DNA of 64,000 nucleotides from Diacronema lutheri (GCA_019448385.1 JAGTXO010000019.1:469001-533000), one strand, 5' to 3'. Positions 49,685-59,642 are shown, counted from the stretch's first letter. The notes: generated by a model from the sequence alone, not told the origin. Translations and numbers: made by a program.

Positions 49685-51060
49685 TCAATTGAAGAGCAAG
49701 TTAGCCAGCTTGCGCCTGCCGCGCTTGGTCAGCGCGTGGCCGTTGCCGAGCGAGTCGAAGATTTTCATCAGCAGCACCTTGCCCGCCCCCTCATTCCACG
49801 CCTTGTCCTGCGCCGGCGGCGGGGGTGGCGGGCCGACGGCCGAAGGGCGGGCCGCGGCGCGCGCGCGCCTGAGCCGCCGCGCGCGTGCTGCGCGCGCGGC
49901 GCGCCGCGGCCTTGCGCCCGTCACCTGCTTGATGATCTCGATGCACAGCTCGATCGCCTCAGCTTGCTCGCCCGTCGCCACGAGCCGCGTCGCGAGCTGC
50001 TGCTTGGCCTCAAGGTTGGTGAGCTCGGCGGCGACGCGCGCGCGCAGCGATGCAACGCTGCCGTCCGCGCCGTCCGCGCCGTCGGCGTCGGCGCCCTCCA
50101 CGAGCAGCTCGACCTGAGGGCGCGCGTATCGGCCGGCGGCGCACAGGTGGGACGGGCGATGGGGGCGGCCCTGCGCGCGCGCGGAGAGCACGGCGCGTGC
50201 GCGTGTGCGCGCACCTGCGCGAGCGCCTGTCGGACGAGCGGCCGCTGCGCGTCCGCCTTGAAATGTTCGACGAGCGTCGCGGCGAGGGTGCGCGCCGTCG
50301 CGCCGTCGCCCGCGCGCACCGCGCAGAGCGCGAGGCCGGCGGCGGCGTCGGCGGCGTGCTCGGGCAGTTGGCCAAGCGCCGAGTAAAGCGCTTGTGCGCG
50401 CTCGAGCTCGCCCGCCTCGAGCGCGACCGCCGCGTCGGCGAGCGCGCGCTCCGCCGACGCGGCGCCGCCACCGAGCTCGGCCGCGCGCTGCACGAAGGCC
50501 ACCAGCTGCGCGTCAGCGAGCGCACCGGTGAACGAGTCGACGAGCTTGCCCTTGTGCACGAGAAGCACAGTTGGTAGGCTCTTGATCTGCAGCGACTGCG
50601 CGAGCTCGGGGTTGTTGTCCACGTTCAGCTTCGCCAGCCGCACCGCGCCGCGCTGCGCGAGCACGAGCCGCTCGAGCTTGGGCGTGAGGCTCTTGCACGG
50701 GCCGCACCAGTCCGCGTACGCATCCACGATCACAGCGCCGCCGACGGGCGGGTCGGCGAGGCTCGCTTTGACGACAAGCGCCTCAAACGACGCCGTGTCC
50801 ACCTCGACGATGGCCGCCGTCGCGCCGCCGCCGCCCGGCACGCCGGGCGCGCCGGGCGCGGCGCTTTGCGCGGCGCGTCCGCCCGGCGCGCCCGGCGGCC
50901 GGGGCGGAGGCGGAGCGCCGGCGGCGAGGCGACGGGAGGCCACTGGGCCAAGCGGTGGGCCGAGGCGCGCCACGCGGCTTAGCGCCGAGGATGCGCAGCG
51001 CCGACCGCCGCCCAGCGGCCTCGCGCCGAGAAGACGCGCGTGGCGCAGCGAGTGCAGCAT
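49685..51060 (-). CDS. CnoX/YbbN-type thioredoxin-TPR protein, mitochondrial
   Basis: Exons 50215..51060, 49925..50113, 49685..49807 (385 aa). The presequence LHSLRHARLLGARPLGGGRR is mitochondrial. Thioredoxin domain: VIVDAYADWCGPCKSLTPKL with intact C119-G-P-C122, then KLNVDNNPELAQSLQIKSLP and TVLLVHKGKLVDSF. The C-terminal part is a TPR-like helical region ending LGNGHALTKRGRRKLANLLF, matching the E. coli CnoX tail. CnoX is a chaperedoxin that passes clients to GroEL; the mitochondrial version probably works with Hsp60. E. coli CnoX has a changed active site, whereas here CGPC is kept, so reductase activity is likely. ATG 51060 preferred over one at 51132 because of the presequence. Confidence 0.88.
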
Positions 51061-51130
51061 CGGTCTTCGCGCGGCTTTGGCTGGGCGGACGTCGTCGGTG
51101 CGGCCGGAGTACCCAGGCGCGGCGCCGCGC

Positions 51131-51364
51131 ATGAAGTGCGGCGGGGAGGACGTGGAGGTGGCGCCGCCGGCCGAGCCGTGGCTTAGCTCGCGTGCGATGG
51201 CGCTGATCAACGCCGTCCTCCTCCTAGCCGCCCTCGCCGCGTACGGCCTCGAGTGCGCGCTCGAGTCTGCGGGCGTCGGCGCCGCGCGCTCTGACGACCT
51301 CATCTTCGGCGAGGACACATCGACGGGCAGGAAAGGCGAGCGCAAGGCGCGCAGGCGGTCGTGA
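51131..51364 (+). CDS. Small single-pass membrane protein, unknown
   Basis: 77 aa from ATG at 51131. One hydrophobic helix, ALINAVLLLAALAAYGLECA, near residues 23-42, then an acidic-basic tail (SDDLIFGEDTSTGRKGERKA). Codon bias is typical. The gene is head-to-head with CnoX (70 bp). A frame of this size can occur by chance in GC-rich DNA, hence moderate confidence. Confidence 0.5.
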   Translation: MKCGGEDVEVAPPAEPWLSSRAMALINAVLLLAALAAYGLECALESAGVGAARSDDLIFGEDTSTGRKGERKARRRS

Positions 51365-51998
51365 CGCGGCGCCGCGTTTGGTGCCATGCGGGCGACGCTC
51401 GACGGCGCGAGCCGAGCGCGCCCGGCGGCTCGCGCGCGGCGCCGGGCGGCATGCCTCGTCGCTGCCGCGCGCGGCGCGCGCCTGCCGAGCGAGTGCGCGC
51501 AGGGGCGGCGGAGGCTGACGGCGCCGCCTGCGAACCTTGACCGATGGGCGAGCCGGGTCGAAACGATCACTGCAGCTGTATGCGGCGCCCGTTCGCCGCG
51601 CGCGGCCGGCGGCGGCGGTGCGTCGGCCGTCCCACCGTTGGGCGCTGTGCAGGACGCGTGGGCGCCCACTCCCGTGGCTGAGGTCGAGCTGCCTGCGGCG
51701 GCTGGGCACGTGCAGCGCAGGCGGCGCACGGGCGACGTGGGCTCGGGGTCGGACGATTCATGCGTCGACGACCACCGCCAGCGCGCGCGGTGCGCGGCGT
51801 GACCGGAGGCCGCACCGTCGCTCACTCACGGGCCACACACTGCCCACGGCGGCCTTCCTCTGGTCCGGGGTTTGGAAGAGGAGCGCCGGACAAGGAAAGT
51901 TGAAGCTGCAATTCGTGTCATGTCGTAGCCCTTTCGTGGAGATCGTCGTGTTGAAGGCGTCGCACAGCAGCTCGCGCACGTGTTTAAGAGCGTCGCAG
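51365..51998 (+). other. 634-bp stretch with one possible small ORF
   Basis: Lies between the small membrane protein stop and the sulfotransferase start. ATG 51386 opens a 138-codon frame to 51802 (ends GHVQRRRRTGDVGSGSDDSC and more); its codon bias is mediocre and nothing is recognised, so it is not called. A short AT-richer part (51890-51960) lies upstream of the sulfotransferase; a missing signal-anchor exon of that gene could be here. Confidence 0.35.
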
Positions 51999-53156
51999 AT
52001 GTTGCGCATCCTCGTCTCCGGCATGGTCGCCAAGACGCACGCGGCGCTGAACGGCACGTCGCTCTACGACCTGCGCGGCGCCAGCGCGCTCCAACCGTTG
52101 CAGATCGCCGAGCCCGCCGGCCGTCCGCTCGGCCGCACGACTGTGTGCACGGCGGATGGGCGCGTGCTGCCGAGCGTGCTCATCATCGGCGTGCAGAAGG
52201 CGGGCACGACGAGCCTGTACTCGGACATGCGAGGGCACCTCCAAGGCTTCACGCCGGCGACCGCCGTCGAGGCGGGCGCCAAGTCGACTCTTGTCAAGGA
52301 GGTCCACTACTTTGACAAGGCACAGCGCATGGCGCGCAAGGGCAGGGACTTTTACCTTGCGCACTACCCACCGTGCGACGCAGCGGGGACGAGCGACGTC
52401 TACGGCGTCGATGCGACGCCAAACTATCTGCTCGAGGCGCACTTTGTGGCCGAGCAGATGGCCGCCTTCTTCGCCGCGCACATCCGCTCCGTCCGCCTCC
52501 TCATCGTCCTGCGCGACCCGACCGAGCGCTTTGCAAGCTTCTTTAACCACTTTGTGCACACGCAGCTCGAGACCGGCAACGGGTACTCGCAGGCATCGGC
52601 GAGGGCCCGCACGCCGCAAATCGACGAATACGCGCGCCACAGCCTCGAGCGCGTGCGGCTGTGCCTCGGCTGGAAGGGCATCACCGAGACGTCGCCGCGC
52701 CTGTACGAGCTGTGCGGCAACATCGCGCCGGCGCTCAAGGGCGGCCTTTACGCGCAGCAGCTCGTGACATTCTTGCGCTTCTTCCCGCCAGACCAGATGA
52801 TGCTCACCACCTCACGCAGCTACGTGCGGGACACGACGAGGGCGATGGCCGACGTCGCCGACTTCCTCGGCACTGGGCTCAAGCCGGCGAGCCGTGGCGC
52901 TCGGCTCGACGCGTCGCGTCAGAATACGGCCACCTCGCGCGGCGTTGCGGAGAAGCAGCGCCTCTCGCCGGTGTTGAGCGCCGAGCTCGACGCCTTCTAT
53001 GCGCCGCACACGCTCCAGCTCCTCGCCCTGCTCAAAACGCCACAGGTAAGCGGGAGCATGCGCAGCACACCGTTCCATCCTGTCACGGCGATTGACCCGG
53101 CCGACGTCGGCCTGCATGGTCCACTCGCCCCCCTCACGAGGCGGGGGCTACAGTAA
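51999..53156 (+). CDS. Sulfotransferase (PAPS-dependent, Golgi carbohydrate type)
   Basis: 385 aa from ATG at 51999. The 5'-phosphosulfate loop is SVLIIGVQKAGTTSLYSDMR (near 62-80); the 3'-phosphate motif is RLLIVLRDPTERFASFFNHF (about 165-185). KEVHYFDKAQ and YGVDATPNYLLEAH fit heparan-sulfate-type sulfotransferases (NDST/HS3ST group: K.E.HFF, then D.TP.Y). These enzymes transfer sulfate to polysaccharide hydroxyl or amino groups in the Golgi. A signal anchor is not present at this start, so an upstream exon may be missing. C-terminus PLAPLTRRGLQ. Confidence 0.86.
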   Translation: MLRILVSGMVAKTHAALNGTSLYDLRGASALQPLQIAEPAGRPLGRTTVCTADGRVLPSVLIIGVQKAGTTSLYSDMRGHLQGFTPATAVEAGAKSTLVKEVHYFDKAQRMARKGRDFYLAHYPPCDAAGTSDVYGVDATPNYLLEAHFVAEQMAAFFAAHIRSVRLLIVLRDPTERFASFFNHFVHTQLETGNGYSQASARARTPQIDEYARHSLERVRLCLGWKGITETSPRLYELCGNIAPALKGGLYAQQLVTFLRFFPPDQMMLTTSRSYVRDTTRAMADVADFLGTGLKPASRGARLDASRQNTATSRGVAEKQRLSPVLSAELDAFYAPHTLQLLALLKTPQVSGSMRSTPFHPVTAIDPADVGLHGPLAPLTRRGLQ

Positions 53157-53175
53157 TTGTCCTGCAAATGGCCGC

Positions 53176-53958
53176 TCACGTCAGGAGATACCCCGACATA
53201 AGCAGCACGAAGCCCGCAAACAGCCCGCCAAAGATGAGGTTCGATTTTTGTCCCTCGGTCATCGAGTTGCCGCCAAAGCCGTAGTCCTGGTTCTCCGCGA
53301 AGCCTGCGGGCGCGGCGCGGCGGCCGTGGCGCGCGGCGATGAGACAGCGCGGCCTGAGCTCGTCGCGCATGCGCCCCACCTGGCGCGGGCTGATCGCCGC
53401 GCGGCTCGGCGTGCCGGGCGGCACGAGCGGCGCGCACCGGCAATCGTGAGCATCTGCGACTCAAAATAGGGCTTGGGTGATTGGCACTGTGGGCACGTCC
53501 AAGATTGCGAGAGGTCTGAGAACGGTGTGCCCGGCTTCGCCACTGCGGGCGAGCGAGCGGCACACGGTGGGCGGCGTGCGGCGCAAGCGCGCGGCGCGTG
53601 AGCTGTCGCGCAGGCGGGCGCCGCTCGCCGCAGGCGGCGCAGGGCTCGAGGCGGCGGCGCGCGCACAGAAGCCGTCGCCCTTCTCGGGGTCGTACACGTA
53701 CGAGCACGTGCGGCACTCGTACCGCCCCGTGTCCTTGACCATGAAGACCTCGGCGTCGCGCAGCCGCTGGATCTCGCGCTGCTTGTCCGTGAGCCCGTCG
53801 TCGGCTACATCGGCGGACGCGGCGGTCTCGGGCTCCGCGCGGAGTACCCGCGGCGCAAAACGGCGCGAAGCCACCGCCGCGCGCGCCGCGCCCACGCGCG
53901 ACGCTCCGAGCTGCACGCCGGACGCTCCGACGGCCACGAGCAGCGCACAGGCCAGCAT
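53176..53958 (-). CDS. RBD1: Plastid rubredoxin RBD1/RubA (photosystem assembly)
   Basis: Membrane-tethered rubredoxin required for photosystem assembly. Exons 53667..53958, 53438..53542, 53303..53176 read on the minus strand (174 aa). The start LACALLVAVGASGVQLGASR is signal-peptide-like, followed by a basic transit part. Iron site: C82/C85 (YECRTCSYVYDPEKGDG) and C114/C117 (SWTCPQCQSPK), joined by FLAKPGTPFSDL at the first splice. The C-terminus is GFGGNSMTEGQKSNLIFGG, then one membrane helix ending LLT, the layout of RBD1. Both introns have GT donors. Confidence 0.93.
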
Positions 53959-54050
53959 TATTGCGCGTCGAACAATCGGGAAGCGTGCTTTTAAAGAACG
54001 CGCTCATTTGACGGTTCTCGCGCTCGATCGGGACGTCCACCAGCTCTCGG

Positions 54051-55122
54051 ATGACGGCGGCGCTGCTCAAGGCGCGCAACGCGCTGCACGCTGGCCGCAC
54101 GATCGTCGGGCACTGGCACGGCTCGGGCTGCCCGCTACTTGCCGAGACCGTCACCGCCACCTCTGATTATGACGTCCTCGTCGTCGACTGCCAGCACGGC
54201 ATCATCGACGCGCCGGCCGCGATGGCCGTCATGGCGTCCGTGCGCAACGCGTCGCCGTTCGTGCGACTGCGCGACACGTCGGCCGCGCACATCCACCACG
54301 CGCTCGATGCGGGTGCGATGGGTCTCATCGCGCCGCTTATCAACACGGCCGACGACGCGCGCGCCTTTGTGTGCGAGGCAATGTGCGGCGCGCGCGCACG
54401 CGCCGACTCGCGCGCGTTCCGCGCCGCACGCTCACCGGCGCGCGCCTCGCATCGAGCGCGCCTGGCGCGCGTGTTGGCTCGCAGGTACCCACCACTGGGT
54501 AGCCGTTCGTTTGGCCCCGTGCGCGCGTCCCTGCTCGGGCTGGGCGGGCCCGGCGGTTACTTTGCGAGTGCGAATGAATCGGTCCTCTGCTGGGCGATGA
54601 TCGAGACGGCGGCCGCGCTGCACAATGTCGAGCAGATTGCGGCGGTGCCAGGTGTACATGGCGTGTTCATCGGCCCAAACGATTTGAGCCTCTCCCTTGG
54701 CGTGCCACCCTCCTCCAACCCGCAAGATCCTGCCGTGCTGCAGAGTGAGATGACACGCAGCGCGCGCGCTGCGACTGCGCGCATGCTCGCGCCGCGCGCG
54801 CGGGCGACACGCTGCGCCACGGCGTGCACGGCGATGCTTTGGGCCTTGGCCGCGGCCAGCGCAGCCCGGCCGACCGCGCGACCGCCATACCGCGCGCTGT
54901 GCGCGACCGCCAGGCATTGCCAAAATTCGTGCGGCCGCGCACAGCGCGAGCAAGAAGGCCGGCATCTTTTGCGGCGACGGCGCCTTCGCGCGGCGCATGG
55001 CGGATGAGGGGTTTGATTTTGTGATTGCTGGCACTGACACGGGCCTACTGCAGATGGGTGCAGCGCGCGAGCTTGAGGCTGTGCGTGCGGGCGGAGGCGG
55101 CGGAGGCAAGCCTGCCTACTGA
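54051..55122 (+). CDS. HpcH/HpaI-type aldolase
   Basis: Class II metal-dependent pyruvate aldolase, 271 aa. Exons 54051..54382, 54485..54759, 54914..55122. TIVGHWHGSGCPLLAET, DVLVVDCQHGIIDAPAAMAV (the His base; the E of the usual D.EHG is Gln here), SPFVRLRDTS, the metal-site Glu in CWAMIETAAALHNVEQIAAV and the Asp in GVFIGPNDLSLSLG. C-terminus AGIFCGDGAFARRMADEGFD then FVIAGTDTGLL. The join EAM-YPPLGSRSFGPVRA fits the family. The second intron has only GC donors available: 54757 or 54760, differing by one codon. The start is 92 bp from divergent RBD1. Confidence 0.85.
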
Positions 55123-55221
55123 CCCTACCCCCCCCGAGTCCGAGCCGTGTTCACCACTGGTGTTGCGTTCACAAGTCCAGACTCAAGCGAGGTGACGCGT
55201 GCACGACATGAGCAATCGCAA

Positions 55222-57867
55222 TCAGTCAGCCGCGGGCACGATCTCAAAGTCCATGGACATGCCGGTGTCCGAATGCCCGAAGATGTGGCAGTGCGCCATC
55301 GACACGCCGGTGAAGTCGTCCGCGCGCCAGCGCACCGTCACCGAGCCCGGCGTGGGCACCGTGATCGTGTCGCGCCAGTCGCCCACCTCGTAATCGACGG
55401 CTGCCGCAGCCGCGGCCGCGCGGTCGGCTTGCAGCGCGTCGGCGCCGTCTGGCTGGGCGGGCGCGTGGATGGCGATGATTTGAAAGTGGTTCACGTGCAG
55501 GTGGAAAGGGTGGTTGGTGTCCGCTGGCGCGCCCGCCGCGAGCAGCGCGGCGAGCCCGTCTGTACGCGCGCCCTCCGCCGGCAGCGCGAGCGGCAGGCGC
55601 ACGGCCGCGCCGAGCGCCCTCTCGTTGCGCAGCGTCCACTCCTCCACAGCGCCGAGGGCCACGCGCCGCATAATCGAACCGTCGTACTCCCTGTCCGCCA
55701 TCCCGTACCAGCTGTACGGCTGGGGCACGCCGGCCGCACCCGAGCGGTGCGCGTGCTCCTCGCTCTTGCCAGCCGGCCCCTCCTTCGCCCCGCCCTGCGC
55801 CCATCCCGTAGCGATGGTGGCTGTGGTCGACACGGCGGCGGAGGAGTTGCGGGTGACCGGCGGGGGGGCGTCGGGCGGGGTGGGGCGTATGATCGGCGCA
55901 GCGCCCTGCAGCATGTGCACGTCCAGATGCGCGTCCAGCGGCACCGTCACGCCGCGCAAGTCGAGGCGCGAGTACAGCGGCGCGATCGGCGAATCCAACG
56001 CGCGCACCGCCGCCGTGTCCGCCTCCGCCTCCGCCTCCACCTCGGCCTCCGCCTCCGGCGCCGCGCGCGCGCGCCCAGCAGACGCCGGCGGTGCGTCGCC
56101 CCGCGTACCGTGCCGAGGGATCGCGACAAGCGTGAGGAGCCGCGCGCTCGCCATGTCCGAGCCCGAACCAACGTGCGCGCGCAGGATGGCCGCCTCGGCC
56201 TCACCGATTGTCGCCTCTTTGCCCGCGCCTGCACCGTTCGGCGCGCCGGCGGTGTGGCGTGGCGGCTGCTGCGGCAGGGCGTCAGCGCGCAGCTCGTACT
56301 CGCCGTACGCGCCATGCTCGCCGCCGCTGCCCTCCGCATCGCCCGCGCAGCGGACAAGCAACTCAGCGCGAGAGCCGGGCGAGAATAAAACTCGTGATTG
56401 CGTGCGCGGCTCGCGCAACCGCACGCCGTCGCGCGCGAGCACGAGCAGCGCGCAGCCGCGCGGCGGCGCGGCGGCGAGGCCGCCGGCGGCCTCGATGGTG
56501 TCGAGCTCGGCGAGGAGTGCCGCCTCGCGCTCGGCGGCGAGGGGGAAGGCGCCCGCGGCGCGCGCGGCGGCGGCGAGGTCGGCGTCGGCGTCCGCGGGCG
56601 CCGAATCCGCGCCGGGCTCGGCCGGCCCGGCCGCCAACGGCCCGCGCCCAACGCGCGCCGGCCGCGCATCCGTTGGCGCGCGCGGCGAGGCCGCGCCGCC
56701 GCTGTGCACGGGGACGACCGTTACAAGGAGCAGGTCGTTGTGGCCCGCGTGCACGAGTCGTAGTCGCGTCCACTCGCCCGCGCGCAGCGCGGCGCGCGGC
56801 TCGAGCTGGCCGTTCACCGTGACTGCGACGCCCTCCACGTGGTCGGCGTCGCCCGCGCCGCCGACAAGCGCCGTTCGCAGGCCGAGCGGCAGCCACGAGC
56901 CGGCGGCGCGCGACGCCCACGCGAGGTTGCGCACCGTGCCAGCCGCAACGTTGAAAGTCTGCACGACGAGCAGGTTGAGCGACGCATCGGGTGGCACGTC
57001 GGTCGAGTTGGCGTCGCCGGGCTCGGCGACAACAATCGCGCCCGCCATCCCTCCGTGCGCCTGCACGCCCGACGATCCGTGCAGGTGCGGGTGGTAGTAA
57101 AAGATCCCGACTGGATGGGATCGCGGGATCTCATACGTGTACGTGCGCACGGAGCGCGGGCCGACCACCGTGTAGATGTCATCGGCGCCGGGGCGCGGCG
57201 ACACGTGCATCCCGTGCACATGCAGCGATGTTGAGTTTGGCCTATGCAGGCTGTTGAAGGCGCGCGGCACGGCGCCGTCCGCGCCGGGCTGCGCGTACTC
57301 GTGGCCCGGCGCGGACGCGGACGAGCGCTGCGAGGAAGCGCGCGCGCGCGAGCGCGCGTGCGGCGCGCTACGCGCGCGCGCCGCGTCGGCATCCTCCGCC
57401 GCCTCCGTGCCCAGCGCGTTGTCGACCTCGATCGCGAGCACGTCCCCTGGCCGGACAAGCAACGTCGGGCCGGGCACGCTTCCCTCGTACGCGCGGACGG
57501 TCACCGCGAAGCCGGGCACGGCAAAGTGGAAGGGCGCCACGTTGAGCGTCGTTCGCAGCACGCCGTCGCGCGAGCGCCGCACCTCGGGCTGCACGAGCGC
57601 CTCGCCGCGCGCGCGCGCGCGCACACGCGTGCCCGGCCACGGCTCGCCCGGTGCGACGAGCAGCGCGCCGAGCAGCGCGCCGAGCAGCAGCACGGCGGCG
57701 GCAGCGAAGAGCGCGGCAACGAGAGGGCGGCGGCTGCGGCATGACCGCCGGAATGCACTCGCTCCGCCCGCACCTTGCGCTTCCTCCACGGCGAGGAGCG
57801 GCTCGTCCGCCGTGGAGGAGCCGCTCCTCCACTCGAGGAGCGATGCTCGCGCGGGTTCGGCCTTCAT
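55222..57867 (-). CDS. Membrane-anchored multicopper oxidase
   Basis: 881 aa, single exon from ATG at 57867. A cytosolic tail of about 45 residues and one anchor (LVAALFAAAAVLLLGALLGA) make it type II. Cupredoxin domains with all copper motifs: SLHVHGMHVSPRPG, FYYHPHLHGSSGVQAHGG, HPFHLHVNHFQII and VSMAHCHIFGHSDTGMSMDF (HCH-x3-H-x4-M), so types 1, 2 and 3 copper are present. The first domain YEGSVPGPTLLVRPGDVLAI is standard; a long Ala/Pro/Glu-rich segment between domains 2 and 3 is unusual. Substrate unknown: metal oxidation or phenol oxidation are possible. Head-to-head with SmpB (79 bp). Confidence 0.9.
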   Translation of the reverse strand: MKAEPARASLLEWRSGSSTADEPLLAVEEAQGAGGASAFRRSCRSRRPLVAALFAAAAVLLLGALLGALLVAPGEPWPGTRVRARARGEALVQPEVRRSRDGVLRTTLNVAPFHFAVPGFAVTVRAYEGSVPGPTLLVRPGDVLAIEVDNALGTEAAEDADAARARSAPHARSRARASSQRSSASAPGHEYAQPGADGAVPRAFNSLHRPNSTSLHVHGMHVSPRPGADDIYTVVGPRSVRTYTYEIPRSHPVGIFYYHPHLHGSSGVQAHGGMAGAIVVAEPGDANSTDVPPDASLNLLVVQTFNVAAGTVRNLAWASRAAGSWLPLGLRTALVGGAGDADHVEGVAVTVNGQLEPRAALRAGEWTRLRLVHAGHNDLLLVTVVPVHSGGAASPRAPTDARPARVGRGPLAAGPAEPGADSAPADADADLAAAARAAGAFPLAAEREAALLAELDTIEAAGGLAAAPPRGCALLVLARDGVRLREPRTQSRVLFSPGSRAELLVRCAGDAEGSGGEHGAYGEYELRADALPQQPPRHTAGAPNGAGAGKEATIGEAEAAILRAHVGSGSDMASARLLTLVAIPRHGTRGDAPPASAGRARAAPEAEAEVEAEAEADTAAVRALDSPIAPLYSRLDLRGVTVPLDAHLDVHMLQGAAPIIRPTPPDAPPPVTRNSSAAVSTTATIATGWAQGGAKEGPAGKSEEHAHRSGAAGVPQPYSWYGMADREYDGSIMRRVALGAVEEWTLRNERALGAAVRLPLALPAEGARTDGLAALLAAGAPADTNHPFHLHVNHFQIIAIHAPAQPDGADALQADRAAAAAAAVDYEVGDWRDTITVPTPGSVTVRWRADDFTGVSMAHCHIFGHSDTGMSMDFEIVPAAD

Positions 57868-57946
57868 GGGGCTGCTTGCAAAGCTCGTGCGAATTCGACG
57901 GCGGCTCTCATTTCTGGAGACAAGAAGGTGGCCTGCTGACGCAAGA

Positions 57947-58561
57947 ATGATGGGGAGAAGACGCCTCCAGCTGCGAGCGGCCCTGCTCTGCGCCGTGGCG
58001 TGGCTCGCCGCGCCGGCTGCGGGCTGGCGCGGTGTGGGTGGCGCACGCGCGTGCGCAGCGGGGCGCAGCGCCATCGCGTGCAAGCAGGCCACGTCGCAGG
58101 CCGGCAAACAGGTGGCGGACAACCGCATCGCGCGCTCGCGGTACGAGATCGTCGAGCGATACGAGGCCGGGATCGCTCTGCTGGGCACGGAAGTGAAGAG
58201 CTGCCGGCGTGGCAACATCAACCTGCGCGACGGCTTTGCGAGCGTCAACGCCGACGGCTGCTGGCTGATGAACGTGCACGTGGGCAAGCACGAGACGACG
58301 GGCCGCGTGTTCCAGCATGACGAGCGGCGGCCGCGCCGGCTGCTCCTCCGACAGCGCGAGATCGACCAGATCGAGCGGGGCGTGAGTACCAAGGGATTCA
58401 CGTTGGTGCCACTCCGCTGCTACTTCAACGCGGGCAATTTCCTCAAGGTCGAGCTCGGCCTGGCGCGCGGGCTGAAGGACTTTGACAAGCGCGCGCTCCT
58501 CAAGGACCGTGTCGAACAACGTGAGGTGCAGCGCGAGCTCAAGGATTTTAACACAAGGTGA
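57947..58561 (+). CDS. smpB: SmpB, tmRNA-binding protein for plastid trans-translation
   Basis: 204 aa from ATG at 57947. Signal-peptide-like start MMGRRRLQLRAALLCAVAWL and APAAG, then a short basic transit part. The SmpB domain is complete: VADNRIARSRYEIVERYEAG, LLGTEVKSCRRGNINLRDGF, RVFQHDERRPRRLLLRQREI and TKGFTLVPLRCYFNAGNFLK, ending LKDFDKRALLKDRVEQREVQ. SmpB partners tmRNA to rescue stalled bacterial-type ribosomes; here the targeting sequence places it in the plastid, so a plastid ssrA gene would be expected. The conserved C-terminal tail is slightly shortened. 47 bp convergent spacing to the next gene. Confidence 0.93.
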   Translation: MMGRRRLQLRAALLCAVAWLAAPAAGWRGVGGARACAAGRSAIACKQATSQAGKQVADNRIARSRYEIVERYEAGIALLGTEVKSCRRGNINLRDGFASVNADGCWLMNVHVGKHETTGRVFQHDERRPRRLLLRQREIDQIERGVSTKGFTLVPLRCYFNAGNFLKVELGLARGLKDFDKRALLKDRVEQREVQRELKDFNTR

Positions 58562-58608
58562 CAGCACCCTGTCGGACTGATTGGGCAGGCCACGCTGAAG
58601 CTCCCAAA

Positions 58609-59475
58609 TCAGTGGCCATTGGGAATGCGCTGGCGCGTGTTCGGGTCGATGCCGAGGCACTCGACGCTCTTGGCAATCCGCTCGAAGCCCTCGAAGCGAA
58701 GCGACGGCGTGTAGAGCGCGCGCCCCTCGGTGAACGGGAGCGGTTTGCCGATCGCCTTCAGGATGCCCAGCACTGCGCCAAGGCCGTTGGTGTTGCCGAT
58801 GCGCTTGTCCATCGTGTAGCCGACGGTGAGTGTGTACACCCTCCCAGACTCGTCGAAGAGCATGCTCGATGCCTGCGGCGGCATCCGGATCGGCTTGCCC
58901 TCGCCCGGGATGACCGAGCCGCCGAAGCGCAGCGGGCCGGTGTGCGTCGCCGTGACGCGCGAGAACCACCACACTCTGTTGGGCTCGAGCGGGTCGACCT
59001 GGAACCACGCGTTGTCCTTGGCGTCGGGGATCGCTTCCTTCACCTTGAATGAGCCGAACGCGCGCAGGAATTCGGCGCGCGTCAGCGGGCCGACGATGGG
59101 CGCGACGAACTGAAAGTCGTCCGCGAGCAGCTTGGTCGCGTCCGAGCCTTCGCGCGTGCCAAACTCGGAGGCGAGCACGGCCTTGGTGCGCGAGATGAGG
59201 TCGTCGGGTTTGAGCGGGAATGTTGAGCGCGCGAGCGTTGCGGCCACGTCGAGCTCGCCATCCACCGGGCTGTCCTTGGCGTAGATGGGCGCGGTCGAGT
59301 AGCGCTGCGCGGCCCACGGCAACTTCTTCCGGCCGGTCGCCTTGCCCGAACCAAGCAAGCGGTCGACCACGTCGGCGAAGGTGGTGGCGCCAAAGGTGAG
59401 CAGGCTCACAACCACGTCGGTCAGCAGCAGCGTGGTGGCGGTCAGGGCGTTGCCAACGAACGCGAGCAGCTGCAT
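58609..59475 (-). CDS. NTF2-like (SnoaL-fold) domain protein
   Basis: 288 aa from ATG at 59475. Starts with a hydrophobic leader (LLAFVGNALTATTLLLTDVV and onwards), then a soluble domain. LLADDFQFVAPIVGPLTRAE followed by FLRAFGSFKVKEAIPD is the NTF2-like D-F pattern for a cone-shaped pocket; WFQVDPLEPNRVWWFSRVTA and DESGRVYTLTVGYTMDKRIG are the following strands. Fold members bind small ligands or are enzymes such as SnoaL cyclases. The leader may target the plastid membrane. No catalytic residues can be assigned. Confidence 0.72.
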   Translation of the reverse strand: MQLLAFVGNALTATTLLLTDVVVSLLTFGATTFADVVDRLLGSGKATGRKKLPWAAQRYSTAPIYAKDSPVDGELDVAATLARSTFPLKPDDLISRTKAVLASEFGTREGSDATKLLADDFQFVAPIVGPLTRAEFLRAFGSFKVKEAIPDAKDNAWFQVDPLEPNRVWWFSRVTATHTGPLRFGGSVIPGEGKPIRMPPQASSMLFDESGRVYTLTVGYTMDKRIGNTNGLGAVLGILKAIGKPLPFTEGRALYTPSLRFEGFERIAKSVECLGIDPNTRQRIPNGH

Positions 59476-59642
59476 CGTCGGGCGGACGCGGATGCGCCCG
59501 ATGTGGTGCTTCTCGAAGCTTTGCCCGTTTGCGCGCGCTTCCTAGGTACTTCCAAATTCTTCAGTCACGCGGCACGACAGTGACATGGACGGACCCACTC
59601 CGTGCGACCTGCGACGGGAGAAGCGACGGGCTGCTGTCAGCG

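Noticed and set aside
49354-49692. 112-codon plus-strand frame between convergent genes
   Set aside because: Extends over the 3' end of the CnoX gene on the other strand, Arg-rich composition, and an AT-richer part in it looks like untranslated sequence.
51386-51802. 138-codon plus-strand frame
   Set aside because: Mediocre codon bias and no recognisable feature; only noted within the 51365-51998 region.
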